A DNA stretch of 64,000 nucleotides, from positions 1,384,001-1,448,000 of the forward strand of contig NZ_AP026801.1 of assembly GCF_033095965.1 (NCBI RefSeq). Reading direction: 5' to 3'. The position numbers and the translations under genes were made by a program. The notes beneath the pieces were generated by a model, which saw only the letters and a list, made by a program, of their open reading frames with translations, made no database searches and was not told the DNA's origin. The DNA is from Xylocopilactobacillus apis. GTDB taxonomy: Bacteria; Bacillota; Bacilli; Lactobacillales; Lactobacillaceae. Shown here piece by piece: positions 1 to 11,361 of this stretch. Position 1 is the stretch's first letter, and each line of letters begins with the position of its first letter.

Positions 1-26
1 AATATTTGTTGCACTTGATCATTCAT
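1..26 (-). CDS. 5' end of an unidentified gene, cut by the window edge
   Basis: On the minus strand an AAGG ribosome binding site (complement of 34-37) lies 7 nt before an ATG at 26-24. The reading frame gives MNDQVQQI before the window ends. It follows zwf in the same direction and is probably co-transcribed with it. Eight residues are too few to name a product. In some lactobacilli dinB follows zwf, but nothing here shows that. A second ATG at 22-20 in another frame is possible but has worse spacing. Confidence 0.35.
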
Positions 27-44
27 GATCAAACCTTCTTTTCC

Positions 45-1499
45 TTAACCCTGATAGACCCAATAATTTTGATCCCGAGCTACTAATTCATTTGCAGATT
101 TGGGACCCATTGATCCTGCTTCGTAGAAAAATTCATCACTTAAAGGAGCCTCATTCCAAAAACCAATAATCTGATCAATTAATTTCCAAGAAGCTGATAA
201 TTCTTGCCATTGAACAAAATTAGTTTTATCACCATTTAAAACATCGTGAACTAGTCGTTGGTATGCCTCTGGCATTTGATGATGTTCAGCATCTTTCAAG
301 ATCCTCTCCCCTGAAAATTGATCAAGGTTTCTATTATCACCGATAGACTTACCATTATATTTCAAACGATATCCCGAAACCGGATCAATTAAAATCGATA
401 AGACATCAGACTGAGCCTCACTATAAATCCCGTCTTTTTTTGACTTAAAAACAACGTCAACTCGACTTTGTTTTTGCTTTAACCGTTTACCAGTCCTGAA
501 ATAAATAGGAACACCATTTAAAATATTATTTTGAATCACAAATTTACCAGCAGCAAAAGTTTCTATTTTTGAATCATCTGAAACCCCTTCTTCTTCACGA
601 TATCCTAAAAATCCGTTACCCGCTCGATACTGTCCGCGAACAAAATTATTCTTCAACTCTTCTTTAGAAAAATTATTAATACTGGCCAAAACTTGATATT
701 TGTTGTTAACAAAATCTTTTGGATTTAATGATAATGGCTCCTCCATTGTTAAGAGAGTGATGATTTGAGAGATGTGATTTTGAACCATATCACGCAGCGC
801 ACCCGAATTTTCATAATAACCCGCTCTTTGTTCGACACCAACTTCTTCGGTCAAAGTAATCTGAATATTACTGATAAATTTATTGTTCCAAACCTCTTTC
901 AAAATTGGATTAGCAAAGCGCAGAGGAACAATATTTTGAACAATCTCTTTTCCCAGATAATGATCAATTCGATAGATATCATCTTCAGAAAAAGCTTGTT
1001 TAATTTCATCGTTTAATTCTTTTGCACTATCAAAATCATGCCCAAACGGTTTTTCGATAACTAACCGATTAGGATGGTTCGAGTCTAAGAAATCTGAACG
1101 AGCCAAATTTTTGGCAATTGTACCAAATAAAGTTGGCGCCATCGCAAGGTAATAAATCCACGGACCATTAACATTAAATTTTTGGGCTATCTTGCTTGCC
1201 CTTTGTTTTAAAATGTGAAAGTGTTCAACATCATTAACGTCATTTGATTGATAAAAAAAATGTTTTACAAAAGATTGAGTATTTTCATCAGTAGCTCCGT
1301 TAACTTCTTTTATTGAATCCATTACAATATTTTCGTAATATTCATCAGGCCATTCGCGACGAGAAGTTCCAATAACTGCAAAATCTTTTTTTAAAACACC
1401 ATTTAAATACAGTCTAAATAAGGATGGATATAATTTTCTTCTTGCCAGATCACCTGAACCGCCAAAAATAATAAATAATGCTTTGTTTTCTTTTTCCAA
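45..1499 (-). CDS. zwf: Glucose-6-phosphate 1-dehydrogenase
   Basis: Oxidises glucose 6-phosphate to 6-phosphogluconolactone with NADP+, the entry to the oxidative pentose phosphate or phosphoketolase route, in the cytosol. The 484-residue length is normal for the family. The N-terminal Rossmann motif GGSGDLARRKLYPSLF is at residues 13-28, EKPFGHD at 149-155, and the active-site signature RIDHYLGKE with the catalytic histidine at 177-185. The start is TTG (1499-1497) behind GGGAAGAG; no better ATG is close. It is the last complete gene of the minus-strand run that begins with mutS, following yajC by 21 nt. Identification is firm. Confidence 0.97.
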   Translation of the reverse strand: MEKENKALFIIFGGSGDLARRKLYPSLFRLYLNGVLKKDFAVIGTSRREWPDEYYENIVMDSIKEVNGATDENTQSFVKHFFYQSNDVNDVEHFHILKQRASKIAQKFNVNGPWIYYLAMAPTLFGTIAKNLARSDFLDSNHPNRLVIEKPFGHDFDSAKELNDEIKQAFSEDDIYRIDHYLGKEIVQNIVPLRFANPILKEVWNNKFISNIQITLTEEVGVEQRAGYYENSGALRDMVQNHISQIITLLTMEEPLSLNPKDFVNNKYQVLASINNFSKEELKNNFVRGQYRAGNGFLGYREEEGVSDDSKIETFAAGKFVIQNNILNGVPIYFRTGKRLKQKQSRVDVVFKSKKDGIYSEAQSDVLSILIDPVSGYRLKYNGKSIGDNRNLDQFSGERILKDAEHHQMPEAYQRLVHDVLNGDKTNFVQWQELSASWKLIDQIIGFWNEAPLSDEFFYEAGSMGPKSANELVARDQNYWVYQG

Positions 1500-1520
1500 T
1501 TTTCTCTTCCCGACTGGATA

Positions 1521-1937
1521 CTAATCGTTATCTTTAGAAGCTGTTTCTTCGTTCGAATCATCGGAATTTTCTTCAGTTGTTTCTTTAGCTGTATCAGTAT
1601 CTTCTTTTGTATTTAAATGCTCTTTTGGAAATTTATTATTATCAACAATTTGCATAATTGCTCCAAGTTCAAAAGTTAAGAAAATTCCATTAGCATCAAG
1701 AACAAATGTATTCTTGTTTTGATCTACTGAATCAACAACACCATGAAGTCCACTGCGAATAATTACAGCATCACCCTTTTTCACTTTAGAAAGCCGTTCT
1801 TGCTGTTCAGCCATTCTTTTCTTCTGAGGCTTAATTGTGAAAAAGTACATTGCAACAAACATTACAGCAATAAGTACTAACATCATCATTGTAGAACCAC
1901 CACCACTAGCTTTAGCAGCCATTATATTAAAATTCAA
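1521..1937 (-). CDS. yajC: Preprotein translocase accessory subunit YajC
   Basis: Small single-pass membrane protein associated with SecDF-YidC in protein export. A hydrophobic segment covers about residues 17-36 (MMMLVLIAVMFVAMYFFTI), followed by the family pattern KPQKKRMAEQQ and a small beta-rich domain with KGDAVIIRSGLHGVV. The tail after residue 105 is low-complexity and acidic (runs of E, D, T, S). The start is ambiguous. A TTG at 1937 has an AGAGG site 7 nt upstream, while the ATG at 1922 (MAAKASGG) has none in range, so I chose TTG. It sits 35 nt after tgt and before zwf. The queA-tgt-yajC order is common in Firmicutes. Confidence 0.93.
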   Translation of the reverse strand: MNFNIMAAKASGGGSTMMMLVLIAVMFVAMYFFTIKPQKKRMAEQQERLSKVKKGDAVIIRSGLHGVVDSVDQNKNTFVLDANGIFLTFELGAIMQIVDNNKFPKEHLNTKEDTDTAKETTEENSDDSNEETASKDND

Positions 1938-1972
1938 TTTAAATCCTCTTTTCTTTCTATATAACTAAATAA

Positions 1973-3127
<1,155 letters not shown>

Positions 3128-3135
3128 TCAATTCT

Positions 3136-4185
3136 CTATTCAATAAACATTGCATCGCCAAAACTAAAGAAACGATACTTTTTTTCAATTGCATGCTCAT
3201 AAGCAGCTAAAATTTGATCTCTTGAAGCAAACGAAGACACCAGCATTACGAGTGTTGACTTTGGAAGATGAAAATTAGTAATTAAAGCATCAACTGCTTC
3301 CCATTTAAATCCAGGATAAATAAAAATATCCGTATAACCGTTTGTCGAAACTATTTTACCATCGTTATTATGCGCAATGGTTTCAAGGGTTCTAACCACA
3401 GTTGTGCCATTAGCAATTATTCTTTTTCCATTTTTTTGAGTTTCATTAATCAAAGAAGCTGTTTTTTCATCTAAAATATAGTATTCGCTATGCATATGAT
3501 GTTCTTTGACATTGTCTGAATTGACTGGGCGAAAAGTTCCTAACCCAACATGCAGAGTTAAATATGCAACATTAATGCCTTTTTCAGAAACTTTCTGTAA
3601 TAACTCTTTAGTCCAATGAAGTCCTGCTGTTGGTGCTGCTGCTGAGCCCCAATTTTTGGCATAAACTGTTTGATAGCGATCTTTATCAGATAATTTTTCT
3701 TTGATGTAAGGAGGTAGAGGCATTTCACCCAATTGATCAAGAATTTCTAAGAATACTCCTTGGTAACTAAAAGTTACTAGAAATCTCCCTTCACCTAAAT
3801 AATCATTAACTCTTGCGCGTAAAATCCCATTGCCAAAAGATACTTCAGTACCCGGGTGGAGATGACGGGCTGGCTTTGCAAGAACTTCCCAATCATTGTC
3901 TTTGGTGTTTTTCAAAAGCAAAAACTCAATATGTCCGTGAGTATCTTCTTTCTCGCCAATCAAACGAGCCGGCATCACTTTTGAATCATTTAAAACTAAT
4001 GTGTCCCCTGGATTCAAATAATTAATTATATTGTAAAAATGCTCATCTTCCATTTTCCCAGTTTTACGATCAAGTACTAATAATCGTGAACTTGAACGAT
4101 CAGAAATTGGTGTTTGAGCGATCAATTCTTTTGGTAAATCGTAATCATAACTTTCAGTTGATAATAAATTTATTTCACTTGTCAA
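3136..4185 (-). CDS. queA: S-adenosylmethionine:tRNA ribosyltransferase-isomerase
   Basis: Transfers and isomerises the ribosyl group of S-adenosylmethionine onto preQ1-modified tRNA, giving epoxyqueuosine. Family motifs are clear: [10 protein letters not shown] at the N-terminus, [16 protein letters not shown], and the block [12 protein letters not shown] and [10 protein letters not shown] that marks QueA. The 349-residue length is normal. It follows ruvB with a 4-nt gap and precedes tgt, so it is inside the mutS-to-zwf transcription run. The product acts in the cytosol on Asn, Asp, His and Tyr tRNAs. Confidence 0.97.
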   Translation of the reverse strand: MTSEINLLSTESYDYDLPKELIAQTPISDRSSSRLLVLDRKTGKMEDEHFYNIINYLNPGDTLVLNDSKVMPARLIGEKEDTHGHIEFLLLKNTKDNDWEVLAKPARHLHPGTEVSFGNGILRARVNDYLGEGRFLVTFSYQGVFLEILDQLGEMPLPPYIKEKLSDKDRYQTVYAKNWGSAAAPTAGLHWTKELLQKVSEKGINVAYLTLHVGLGTFRPVNSDNVKEHHMHSEYYILDEKTASLINETQKNGKRIIANGTTVVRTLETIAHNNDGKIVSTNGYTDIFIYPGFKWEAVDALITNFHLPKSTLVMLVSSFASRDQILAAYEHAIEKKYRFFSFGDAMFIE

Positions 4186-4189
4186 AATT

Positions 4190-5200
4190 CTATTCTTTTC
4201 TAATTTTTTCTAAATGTGCAATTCCCTTTGGGGTTATTATCCGACCAGACGGTGTTCTGGCAATAAAACCTACCTGTAATAAATAAGGTTCATAAATTTC
4301 TTCGATTGTTTCACTTTTTTCGCCAAGGTTTGCAGCAATTGTTCTTATTCCAACAGCACGCCCTTTATATAAGTCGTACATTAACTCGAGAATTTTTCGA
4401 TCAAGGGAATCTAATCCTTTAGAATCGACCTGGAGCTGTTTTAGAGCAAGATCTGCAATTTTTTTATCAATGATTGACTTATTTTCAACTTGTGCGAAAT
4501 CTCTAATTCGACGTAACAATCGATTAGCAATTCTCGGAGTCCCTCTAGAACGCAATGCAATTTCTTTAGCTCCAGCTGCCGTAATTTCATAATCAAGAAT
4601 ATTAGCTGAACGCATTATAATTTGCTGTAAATCAACTGTATTGTAAAAGTTTAATCTCTCAGAAATTCCAAATCGATCACGCAAAGGAGCAGTTAACATT
4701 CCAGCTCTTGTTGTTGCTCCAACTAAGGTAAATGGCGGAACATCAAGATGAACCATTCTAGTGCCTTCTTGACCATTTAAATTAATATCCAAATAATAGT
4801 CTTCCATTACGCTATAAAGAATTTCTTCAATTGAGCGGGGAATCCGATGAATTTCATCAATAAACAAAACATCTCCTGGTTCAAGTGAAGAAATAATTGA
4901 AACTAAATCTCCTGCTTTTTCAATTGCTGGACCGCTTGTAGTTTTAATATTCGCATGAAGTTCATTAGCAATAATATTAGCGAGGGTCGTCTTTCCAAGA
5001 CCCGGAGGTCCATAAAAAAGAACGTGATCCATTGCTTCTTCTCTCATCTGAGCAGCTTTAATATAAATTTCTAGTTCAGATTTTACCTTATCTTGTCCAA
5101 TGTAACTATCTAATGTCTGCGGGCGAATCGTTTTGTTTTCTTGCTCTTCTTCCTCATCGGCAATCGAACTATTTAATAAATCGTTTTCGTCTTGGTCCAT
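4190..5200 (-). CDS. ruvB: Holliday junction branch migration ATPase RuvB
   Basis: Hexameric AAA+ motor that, with RuvA, drives branch migration of Holliday junctions in recombinational repair. Walker A is GPPGLGKTT at residues 64-72, Walker B is LFIDEIHR, sensor 1 lies in [10 protein letters not shown], and the arginine finger is in APLRDRFG. The C-terminal winged-helix domain ends with [10 protein letters not shown]. The N-terminus carries an acidic run (DEEEEQE) before the conserved [11 protein letters not shown]. It starts 1 nt after the ruvA stop, so translation is probably coupled. The 336-residue length is typical. Confidence 0.98.
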   Translation of the reverse strand: MDQDENDLLNSSIADEEEEQENKTIRPQTLDSYIGQDKVKSELEIYIKAAQMREEAMDHVLFYGPPGLGKTTLANIIANELHANIKTTSGPAIEKAGDLVSIISSLEPGDVLFIDEIHRIPRSIEEILYSVMEDYYLDINLNGQEGTRMVHLDVPPFTLVGATTRAGMLTAPLRDRFGISERLNFYNTVDLQQIIMRSANILDYEITAAGAKEIALRSRGTPRIANRLLRRIRDFAQVENKSIIDKKIADLALKQLQVDSKGLDSLDRKILELMYDLYKGRAVGIRTIAANLGEKSETIEEIYEPYLLQVGFIARTPSGRIITPKGIAHLEKIRKE

Positions 5201-5201
5201 A

Positions 5202-5789
5202 TCACCTATCCGTTAAAATACTAAGCCCCTTTTTTAAATATTCTTGGGTACTAAGTTCACTAGAATCTTTTTGCAGTGTTTTCCCAACTTGATTTACTTC
5301 TCTTTCGGTAAATCCTAACGCTGCTAAAGCATCCATTGCGTCACGTAATGAACTATTTTGAGATTCTGAATTATTTAAATCACTATTAAGCTCAACAGTT
5401 CCCAATTTTCCTTTTAAATCTAAAATAATCTGCTGAGCAGTCCTTTTCCCAACCCCTGGAAAACGAGTTAACATTTTCACATCATTAGTTTCAACTGCTT
5501 CAGCCAAATTTGCTGCGTCTTTTGAAGCAACAATCGCATGAGCACTTTTTGGGCCAATCCCAGAGACCTTTAATAACTTTTCAAAAAGCTCAAGCTCAGC
5601 TATTGTTTTAAAACCGTAAAGACTTAATTCTGTATCAGTAGATACCAAATGAGTAAAAAGTCTTACCGTTTCACCTAAATTAAAAGAATACGGATCACCA
5701 CTTTTTAAGCGATAACCAATTCCATTGACATTAAGAATAACTGCTCCTGCTTCAATTTGATCTACAATTCCTTCTAAAAAAGCAAACAT
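5202..5789 (-). CDS. ruvA: Holliday junction DNA-binding protein RuvA
   Basis: Tetramer that binds four-way junctions and loads RuvB. The N-terminal OB-fold begins [13 protein letters not shown]. The two helix-hairpin-helix motifs are VSGIGPKSA and [13 protein letters not shown] near residues 76 and 110. The C-terminal domain III that regulates RuvB is [18 protein letters not shown]. The 195-residue length matches the family. It lies between uppP (29 nt upstream) and ruvB (1 nt downstream). No ruvC is seen, as expected for a Firmicute, where RecU resolves junctions. Confidence 0.97.
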   Translation of the reverse strand: MFAFLEGIVDQIEAGAVILNVNGIGYRLKSGDPYSFNLGETVRLFTHLVSTDTELSLYGFKTIAELELFEKLLKVSGIGPKSAHAIVASKDAANLAEAVETNDVKMLTRFPGVGKRTAQQIILDLKGKLGTVELNSDLNNSESQNSSLRDAMDALAALGFTEREVNQVGKTLQKDSSELSTQEYLKKGLSILTDR

Positions 5790-5818
5790 TTGTTCCTCAC
5801 AAGTTTAACACTTTTACA

Positions 5819-6685
5819 CTAAAATAGGTGGAACGCCGCACCAGCAATAATTACAATCACTCCTAATGCAATTCGATACCAGCCAAATACTTTAAAATCA
5901 TGTTTCTTTAAATAATTCAAGAAAAATACTATTGCAAGCCAGGCAACGATCATGGAGACGATAAATCCGACTGCCAAAGTTGCAACTTCTAGGCCACTCA
6001 TCATTCCACCGTGAAGAAAGAATTTTCCTAATTTTAAAATTGTTACACCGAACATCGTAGGTATTGCAAGAAAAAAGGAAAACTCAGTGGCTGCCATCCG
6101 GCTCATGCCTAAAATTAAAGCTCCTAAAATTGTCGCACCTGAACGTGAGGTCCCAGGAACCAGACTCAAAACTTGAAAACAGCCAATTAAAAATGCAAGT
6201 TTATAAGTCATGCCTTTAAGATTTCGACGTCTAATTCCCCGATTTCGATTCCAATTTTCAATCACAATGAAAAGAATTCCATAAATAATCAGAGTTGCAG
6301 AAACAACCATCCAATTCATTAAATGTTCATCCATCCAACTGTTTAGCGGTAGACCAATTATAACCGAAGGCAACACTCCAACAATCACGTAAAACCATAA
6401 CTGCCAAGTATCTTTTTTCTGCTGCTCATCTTTTTGACTTGAAAAAGGATTTAAACGATGAAAATAAATGAAAATTACCGCTAAAATTGCTCCTAATTGG
6501 ATCACATAACTGAACATCGTCCAAAAATTAGCATCAAATGGCATAACTTTAGCATGTGGATCAACGGTTGTAGGAATCTTCATCAGGTTTTCAACTAGAA
6601 CAATGTGTCCGGTTGAGCTAATTGGAAGAAATTCAGTAATCCCTTCGACGATTCCAATAATCACAGCTTGAAAAATTTGTAACAT
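5819..6685 (-). CDS. uppP: Undecaprenyl-diphosphatase (BacA/UppP type)
   Basis: Integral membrane enzyme that recycles undecaprenyl pyrophosphate to the monophosphate lipid carrier for cell-wall synthesis; it also confers basal bacitracin tolerance. The two active-site motifs are present: [17 protein letters not shown] near residue 14 and [10 protein letters not shown] near residue 178, plus several hydrophobic helices. The 288-residue length is slightly above the usual 265-280 because of an inserted hydrophilic loop ([16 protein letters not shown]) after the third helix. It is placed between mutL and ruvA in the same direction, with about 30 nt on both sides. Confidence 0.96.
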   Translation of the reverse strand: MLQIFQAVIIGIVEGITEFLPISSTGHIVLVENLMKIPTTVDPHAKVMPFDANFWTMFSYVIQLGAILAVIFIYFHRLNPFSSQKDEQQKKDTWQLWFYVIVGVLPSVIIGLPLNSWMDEHLMNWMVVSATLIIYGILFIVIENWNRNRGIRRRNLKGMTYKLAFLIGCFQVLSLVPGTSRSGATILGALILGMSRMAATEFSFFLAIPTMFGVTILKLGKFFLHGGMMSGLEVATLAVGFIVSMIVAWLAIVFFLNYLKKHDFKVFGWYRIALGVIVIIAGAAFHLF

Positions 6686-6716
6686 TGCTATTCCAATCTA
6701 ATATATTTTATTATAA

Positions 6717-8708
6717 CTAATCTACACTCAATCCAATATCATGTAAATGCGGATCTTGAAGTCGTTTAAACATTCGATCTAAATCATGATTGGTAATTTG
6801 GACTAAAACGGGTCGTCCATGTGGACAGTTAAATGGGTTTTCACAGGTTGAAAGTTTTTGAATCAATTCTCTAGCTTCAGAATCCGAAAGAAATTGATGG
6901 GCCTTGATTGCCCTTTTACAACTCATCATCTTAGCGGTCTTAATTCTAAAATTCTCGAGGTTAATTTTATGATTTGAAAGAATAAAATCAACCATTTCCT
7001 TAATCGTATCTTTAACCTGATTAGATTTAATCCACGAAGGATACTGGTTAATCATAAAACTATTTCCGCCAAATTCATTAAAATGAAGGCCCAAACTTTC
7101 AATAACATCCATTTTCTCTTTGATTTCAATGAAATCACTTTTAGAGAACTCTAGAACAATTGGAACTAATAAAGATTGCTCACTTGAATCTTCTTGACCG
7201 AGCTTTTTACTGTAATATTCAAAATTGATTCTCTCTTGAGCCGCATGCTGATCAATGATATAAAGACCATCTTTAGTATTGGTTATCAGATAGGTCCCTT
7301 GAACTTGTCCTGCATACTCCATTTGCGGGAATCTATTTTGAGAGTTAGTTTCGGCAAAAAGGTTGTTATCTTTTGGTAACGATTCAACTTGCTTATTTTC
7401 TTTATCGTTCTCAAAAGGAGCTAATTTTTTCTCTTTAGAATAAAATTGATCCCATTGTTCAATCTTCTGTTTTTCTTCTGGTAAAAACAAGGGAATTTCT
7501 GAGAAATCATTTTGATTAGGTTTTTCGATTTCAAAATGAGGCAACGGATCTTCAGAAGCTACAATATCTTCTTTAATATGTTCAACTTTACGATTCTTAT
7601 TTTGGGTAAAATAATCGACTGTTTCATGACTTAATGATTCAAAATGTTTTTGCATTTCTGCAGCCGGTTCCAAAAGATCAGAAAATCCAATTTTATCTGT
7701 ATTAGCTTCGGGAATTAAATCTAATTTTGCCAGACTTTGATCAACAGATTTAACAATTAACTCACCCAACTGATCAACTTTAGATATTTTAAGCTCTTGC
7801 TTAGAGGGATGAATATTTACATCTACCAAATGCGGATCTAATTTAATGTCGATAACTGCGGTTGGAAACCTTCCTACCATCAGCTTAGTTCGGTACCCTT
7901 CTAACAAATAGCGGGTTAATTCAATGCTTTTAACTGCCCGTCCATTAACACTAAAATTAATATTTCTCCGATTTGCGCGGGTAAAGTTGGGTAAAGAAAC
8001 CAGCCCATTTAAAGAAAAATCATCATCCTGCCCTTTAATATCAATAAGATTTCGAGCTTCTTCAACCCCGTAAATTCCAGCAACAGTCTGTCTAAAATCA
8101 TTATTTCCAACAGTTCTAAGAACTTCTTTGCCATTAGAATAAAGCGAAAATGAAATGCCAGGCTGACTCATTGCAATTCTTTGAACAATATCAGTAATAT
8201 GTCTTAATTCTGTCGAAATGCTCTTTAAATATTTTAATCGAACGGGGGTGTTATAAAAAAGGTCTTTAACAATTACAGTTGTTCCGACAGATTTACTGAT
8301 ATCTTTTTCTGAATCAATCTTTGCTCCTGCTCCTGAAACTAGCTTGCCCAATTGGCCTTTTGTCTGTGATTCAATTGTAAATCGCGAAATCTGAGTAATA
8401 CTTGCTAACGCTTCTCCTCGAAAACCCATTGTTCTTAATTGAAAGATGTCGCGTGTTCGCTCCACTTTACTAGTAGCGTGTGCCGTGATTGCAAGTTTCA
8501 TTTCATCCGGCGAAATCCCGCTGCCATTGTCTGTTACCTTGATTTCGTCAATTCCAGCTTGCTTTACAAAAATTCTAATATCATTAGCGTTTGCGTCAAT
8601 TGCATTTTCAATTAATTCTTTTACAACCGAAGCTGGTCGCTCAATTACTTCGCCAGCAGCAATCACATTAATCATGTCATCTGATAAAAGATGAATTTTA
8701 TTCGTCAT
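6717..8708 (-). CDS. mutL: DNA mismatch repair protein MutL
   Basis: GHKL ATPase and nicking endonuclease of mismatch repair, partner of MutS. N-terminal ATPase motifs are VIAAGEVIERPASV, ENAIDANA, DNGSGI and GFRGEALASI. After a linker rich in charged residues, the C-terminal domain has the endonuclease metal motif DQHAAQERINFE (pattern DQHAx2Ex4E) near residue 485. SCKRAIKAHQ and CPHGRP follow, so it is the nicking type found in species without MutH. The first 11 nt overlap the end of mutS, with its ribosome binding site GAGGTGA inside mutS, so the two are coupled. The 663-residue length is normal. Confidence 0.98.
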   Translation of the reverse strand: MTNKIHLLSDDMINVIAAGEVIERPASVVKELIENAIDANANDIRIFVKQAGIDEIKVTDNGSGISPDEMKLAITAHATSKVERTRDIFQLRTMGFRGEALASITQISRFTIESQTKGQLGKLVSGAGAKIDSEKDISKSVGTTVIVKDLFYNTPVRLKYLKSISTELRHITDIVQRIAMSQPGISFSLYSNGKEVLRTVGNNDFRQTVAGIYGVEEARNLIDIKGQDDDFSLNGLVSLPNFTRANRRNINFSVNGRAVKSIELTRYLLEGYRTKLMVGRFPTAVIDIKLDPHLVDVNIHPSKQELKISKVDQLGELIVKSVDQSLAKLDLIPEANTDKIGFSDLLEPAAEMQKHFESLSHETVDYFTQNKNRKVEHIKEDIVASEDPLPHFEIEKPNQNDFSEIPLFLPEEKQKIEQWDQFYSKEKKLAPFENDKENKQVESLPKDNNLFAETNSQNRFPQMEYAGQVQGTYLITNTKDGLYIIDQHAAQERINFEYYSKKLGQEDSSEQSLLVPIVLEFSKSDFIEIKEKMDVIESLGLHFNEFGGNSFMINQYPSWIKSNQVKDTIKEMVDFILSNHKINLENFRIKTAKMMSCKRAIKAHQFLSDSEARELIQKLSTCENPFNCPHGRPVLVQITNHDLDRMFKRLQDPHLHDIGLSVD

Positions 8709-11232
8709 CTATTTGATTCACCTCTTTTTGTAAATCGGCAATTACATTCATTGCTTCTATTGGGGTTAAATTATTAAGATCAACTGCTTGAATCTTTTGA
8801 GCTAGTTCTTTTAGCGGCAATAAATCATTATCATCTATGTTATCTTGATAAAAAAGATTTTCCTGACTGAAATGATTTGTAGGAGAAATTGTCGAAGTTT
8901 TTTCAAATTCACGTAAGTAATGGAAAGCATCTTTCACCACTTGTTTAGGAAGTCCCGCTAACTGGGCTACGTGAACCCCGTAAGAACGATCAGAAGGGCC
9001 ATCCATCATTTTGTGAATGAAAATTAATTTTCCCTTTTTTAAAACCGCACCAACATGCTTATTATTAAGATTTCGCATTTGAGCAGATAATTGCGTAAGT
9101 TCATGATAGTGAGTTGAAAACAATGTTTTAGCATGAACGTTTTCACTTAAATATTTAATAATTGCAATTGCTATTGCCATTCCATCATAAGTTGCAGTTC
9201 CTCGGCCGATTTCATCCATCAAAATTAAACTGTTACTAGTGGATTCTTGTAAAGCTCGATTAGCTTCTTTCATTTCCACCATAAACGTACTTTCGCCGGT
9301 TAACAAGTTATCGCTTGCCCCAATCCGCGTGAAAATTTGATCAAATAACGGTAATTCGGCCTTATCCGCGGGAACAAAACTGCCAATTTGTGCCATGATT
9401 ACAATCAATCCTAATTGTCTCATATAAGTGCTTTTCCCTGACATATTAGGACCAGTAATGATCGTAATTTCATTGTCTTCTGGCATTAAAACATCGTTTG
9501 GTACAAAATCTACCATTGAGTCTGACAATTCTACAACTGGATGCCTAGATTCTACTAATTGAATTTCTCTTTTTTGATTTATAACTGGTTTTACATAATG
9601 ATTTTTTTCGGCGTCTTCACTAAATGTATTTAAAACATCTAATTTTGCTATTTGAGCTGCTAATTTTTGAACTTCTGGCAGCCGATTTTTAATTTGATCC
9701 CTAATTTGATTAAAAATTTCATATTCTAGTTTTGCAGAATTATCTCTAGCACTTAAAATCAAATTTTCGTGCTCTTTTAATTCCGGCGTAATATAACGTT
9801 CCGCATTTGCTAGAGTTTGTTTACGCTGATAATTATCAGGTACTTTACCTTGGTTCACTCTCGAAACTTCGATGTAATAACCAAATACGCGATTATATCC
9901 AACCTTTAACTTGCTAATTCCCGTTCTTTCTTTTTCATGAGCTTCCATCTGAGCAATCCAATTACGTCCACCAGTAAGGCTGTCACGGTATTTATCAAGC
10001 TGAGCATCATAGCCGTCACAAATAATATCGCCTTCTGTGATTACAATCGGCGCATCTTCTTTAATTGACCGTTCAATAAGTTCAGCTATATCTGATAAAG
10101 ATTCTAAACTATCACTATAGTCTTTTAAGACTTGCTCACTGGAGTCATTTAATGAAGCCTTAATTTTTGGAATTTCCTGCAATGCTTTTTTAAGCATCGT
10201 CATTTCACGAGCATTAATATTACCAAAAGCAATTTTTGAACTTAAGTGTTCTAAATCATAAACCTTTTTCAATTCTTCTTTTAAATCACTTCTAAGTACA
10301 TATTCTTTTAAAAGTGCTCCAACGTACCCTTGTCTTTTTTGAATTTCCGAAGAATCCAGTAAAGGACGTTCAATCCAATTGCGAAGTAATCTCGAACCCA
10401 TTGTGGTAGATGTTTTATCAAGGGCCCAAAAAAGTGAACCATACTTTTTTCCTTCTCTTAAAGAACGAGTTAATTCCAAATTTTGTTTAGATGCGTAATC
10501 AATCGATAAAAATTCTTCGGGCTCGTAGTACTTAGGATCATTCAAGTTAGAAAGCGAGCGCATTTGAGTATTTTTAATATAAGATAACAAAAGATTTAAA
10601 GCATCTTTTGAAACATCTTTTTTTTCTGGTTTAAATGAAGTTTCAGATATTGTTAATTTACGATTAGCTAAGGCCTTTTTTATTCTTGAAGAGTTTGAAT
10701 TAATGGTGACAATTTCCCGCGAATTTAAGCCCAAAACTTCATAAATTGCTGCATTAAGATTTGAAAATTTAGTATATTTTAGCTCTCCTGTGGAAAGATC
10801 AGCATAAGCTAAACCGATTTCTGGCACTCCAATTAATATTGCAGATAAATAATTATTATTGGTTAAATCTTGATCACTTATGTACGTACCTGGTGTTACT
10901 ACCTGTGTTACTTCTCGCTTAACAGTTGGACCAGTTGAAGATTTCGGATCTTCTACCTGATCACAAAGTGCAGCTTTATAACCCATTTCAGTTAATTCTG
11001 ACAAGTATTTATCAATTGCATGATGGGGTACCCCGCACATTGGAATCTGTTCATCAGCGCTTTTTGATCTAGAGGTTAACGTCAATTCTAATAGTTGAGA
11101 TCCTTTAACAGCATCGTCGTAAAACATTTCATAAAAATCTCCCACTCTAAAAAACAAGAAAGCATCGGGATAAATTTCTTTTATTTCGCGATATTGCCTC
11201 ATCATTGGACTATCTGAAACTTTTTGTGGCAT
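8698..11232 (-). CDS. mutS: DNA mismatch recognition protein MutS
   Basis: Recognises mispaired bases and small loops and recruits MutL. The N-terminal mismatch-binding motif FFRVGDFYEMFYDDA (the Phe-x-Glu wedge is FYEMF) is near residue 28. The C-terminal ABC ATPase has Walker A GPNMSGKSTYMRQ, the motif DEIGRGTATYDG and STHYHELTQL. The 844-residue length is typical. It starts with ATG behind AGAAGGAG and has its own promoter (11267-11296). It is the first gene of a nine-gene same-strand run down to zwf. Confidence 0.98.
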   Translation of the reverse strand: MPQKVSDSPMMRQYREIKEIYPDAFLFFRVGDFYEMFYDDAVKGSQLLELTLTSRSKSADEQIPMCGVPHHAIDKYLSELTEMGYKAALCDQVEDPKSSTGPTVKREVTQVVTPGTYISDQDLTNNNYLSAILIGVPEIGLAYADLSTGELKYTKFSNLNAAIYEVLGLNSREIVTINSNSSRIKKALANRKLTISETSFKPEKKDVSKDALNLLLSYIKNTQMRSLSNLNDPKYYEPEEFLSIDYASKQNLELTRSLREGKKYGSLFWALDKTSTTMGSRLLRNWIERPLLDSSEIQKRQGYVGALLKEYVLRSDLKEELKKVYDLEHLSSKIAFGNINAREMTMLKKALQEIPKIKASLNDSSEQVLKDYSDSLESLSDIAELIERSIKEDAPIVITEGDIICDGYDAQLDKYRDSLTGGRNWIAQMEAHEKERTGISKLKVGYNRVFGYYIEVSRVNQGKVPDNYQRKQTLANAERYITPELKEHENLILSARDNSAKLEYEIFNQIRDQIKNRLPEVQKLAAQIAKLDVLNTFSEDAEKNHYVKPVINQKREIQLVESRHPVVELSDSMVDFVPNDVLMPEDNEITIITGPNMSGKSTYMRQLGLIVIMAQIGSFVPADKAELPLFDQIFTRIGASDNLLTGESTFMVEMKEANRALQESTSNSLILMDEIGRGTATYDGMAIAIAIIKYLSENVHAKTLFSTHYHELTQLSAQMRNLNNKHVGAVLKKGKLIFIHKMMDGPSDRSYGVHVAQLAGLPKQVVKDAFHYLREFEKTSTISPTNHFSQENLFYQDNIDDNDLLPLKELAQKIQAVDLNNLTPIEAMNVIADLQKEVNQIDDE

Positions 11233-11266
11233 TTTGCTCCTTCTATTAAAAATCTAATTAGCTTAC

Positions 11267-11296
11267 ATTATAACAACTGTTTTTTACCTAAATCAA
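11267..11296 (-). promoter_or_regulatory. Promoter of the mutS operon
   Basis: Read on the minus strand, TTGATT (complement of 11291-11296) is followed after 18 nt by a perfect TATAAT (complement of 11267-11272), about 35 nt before the mutS start. The -35 box lies in the distal arm of the ptsI terminator, so the two elements share bases. The assignment rests on sequence match only. Confidence 0.6.
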
Positions 11297-11345
11297 AAAA
11301 AGAAACTAATCAGTAAAAATACTGTCAGTTTCTCTTTTTGATTTA
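11291..11345 (-). terminator. Rho-independent terminator of ptsHI
   Basis: A long inverted repeat of about 17 bp (AATCAAAAAAAGAAACT against AGTTTCTCTTTTTGATT) brackets a loop of about 19 nt. It begins 17 nt after the ptsI stop. On the minus strand the distal arm is T-rich, as expected for a terminator. Confidence 0.75.
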
Positions 11346-11361
11346 TTTTCTAATCAGCTAA

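Noticed and set aside
4186-4190. preQ1 riboswitch before queA/tgt
   Set aside because: Only 4 nt separate ruvB from queA, and no preQ1 aptamer pattern is present.
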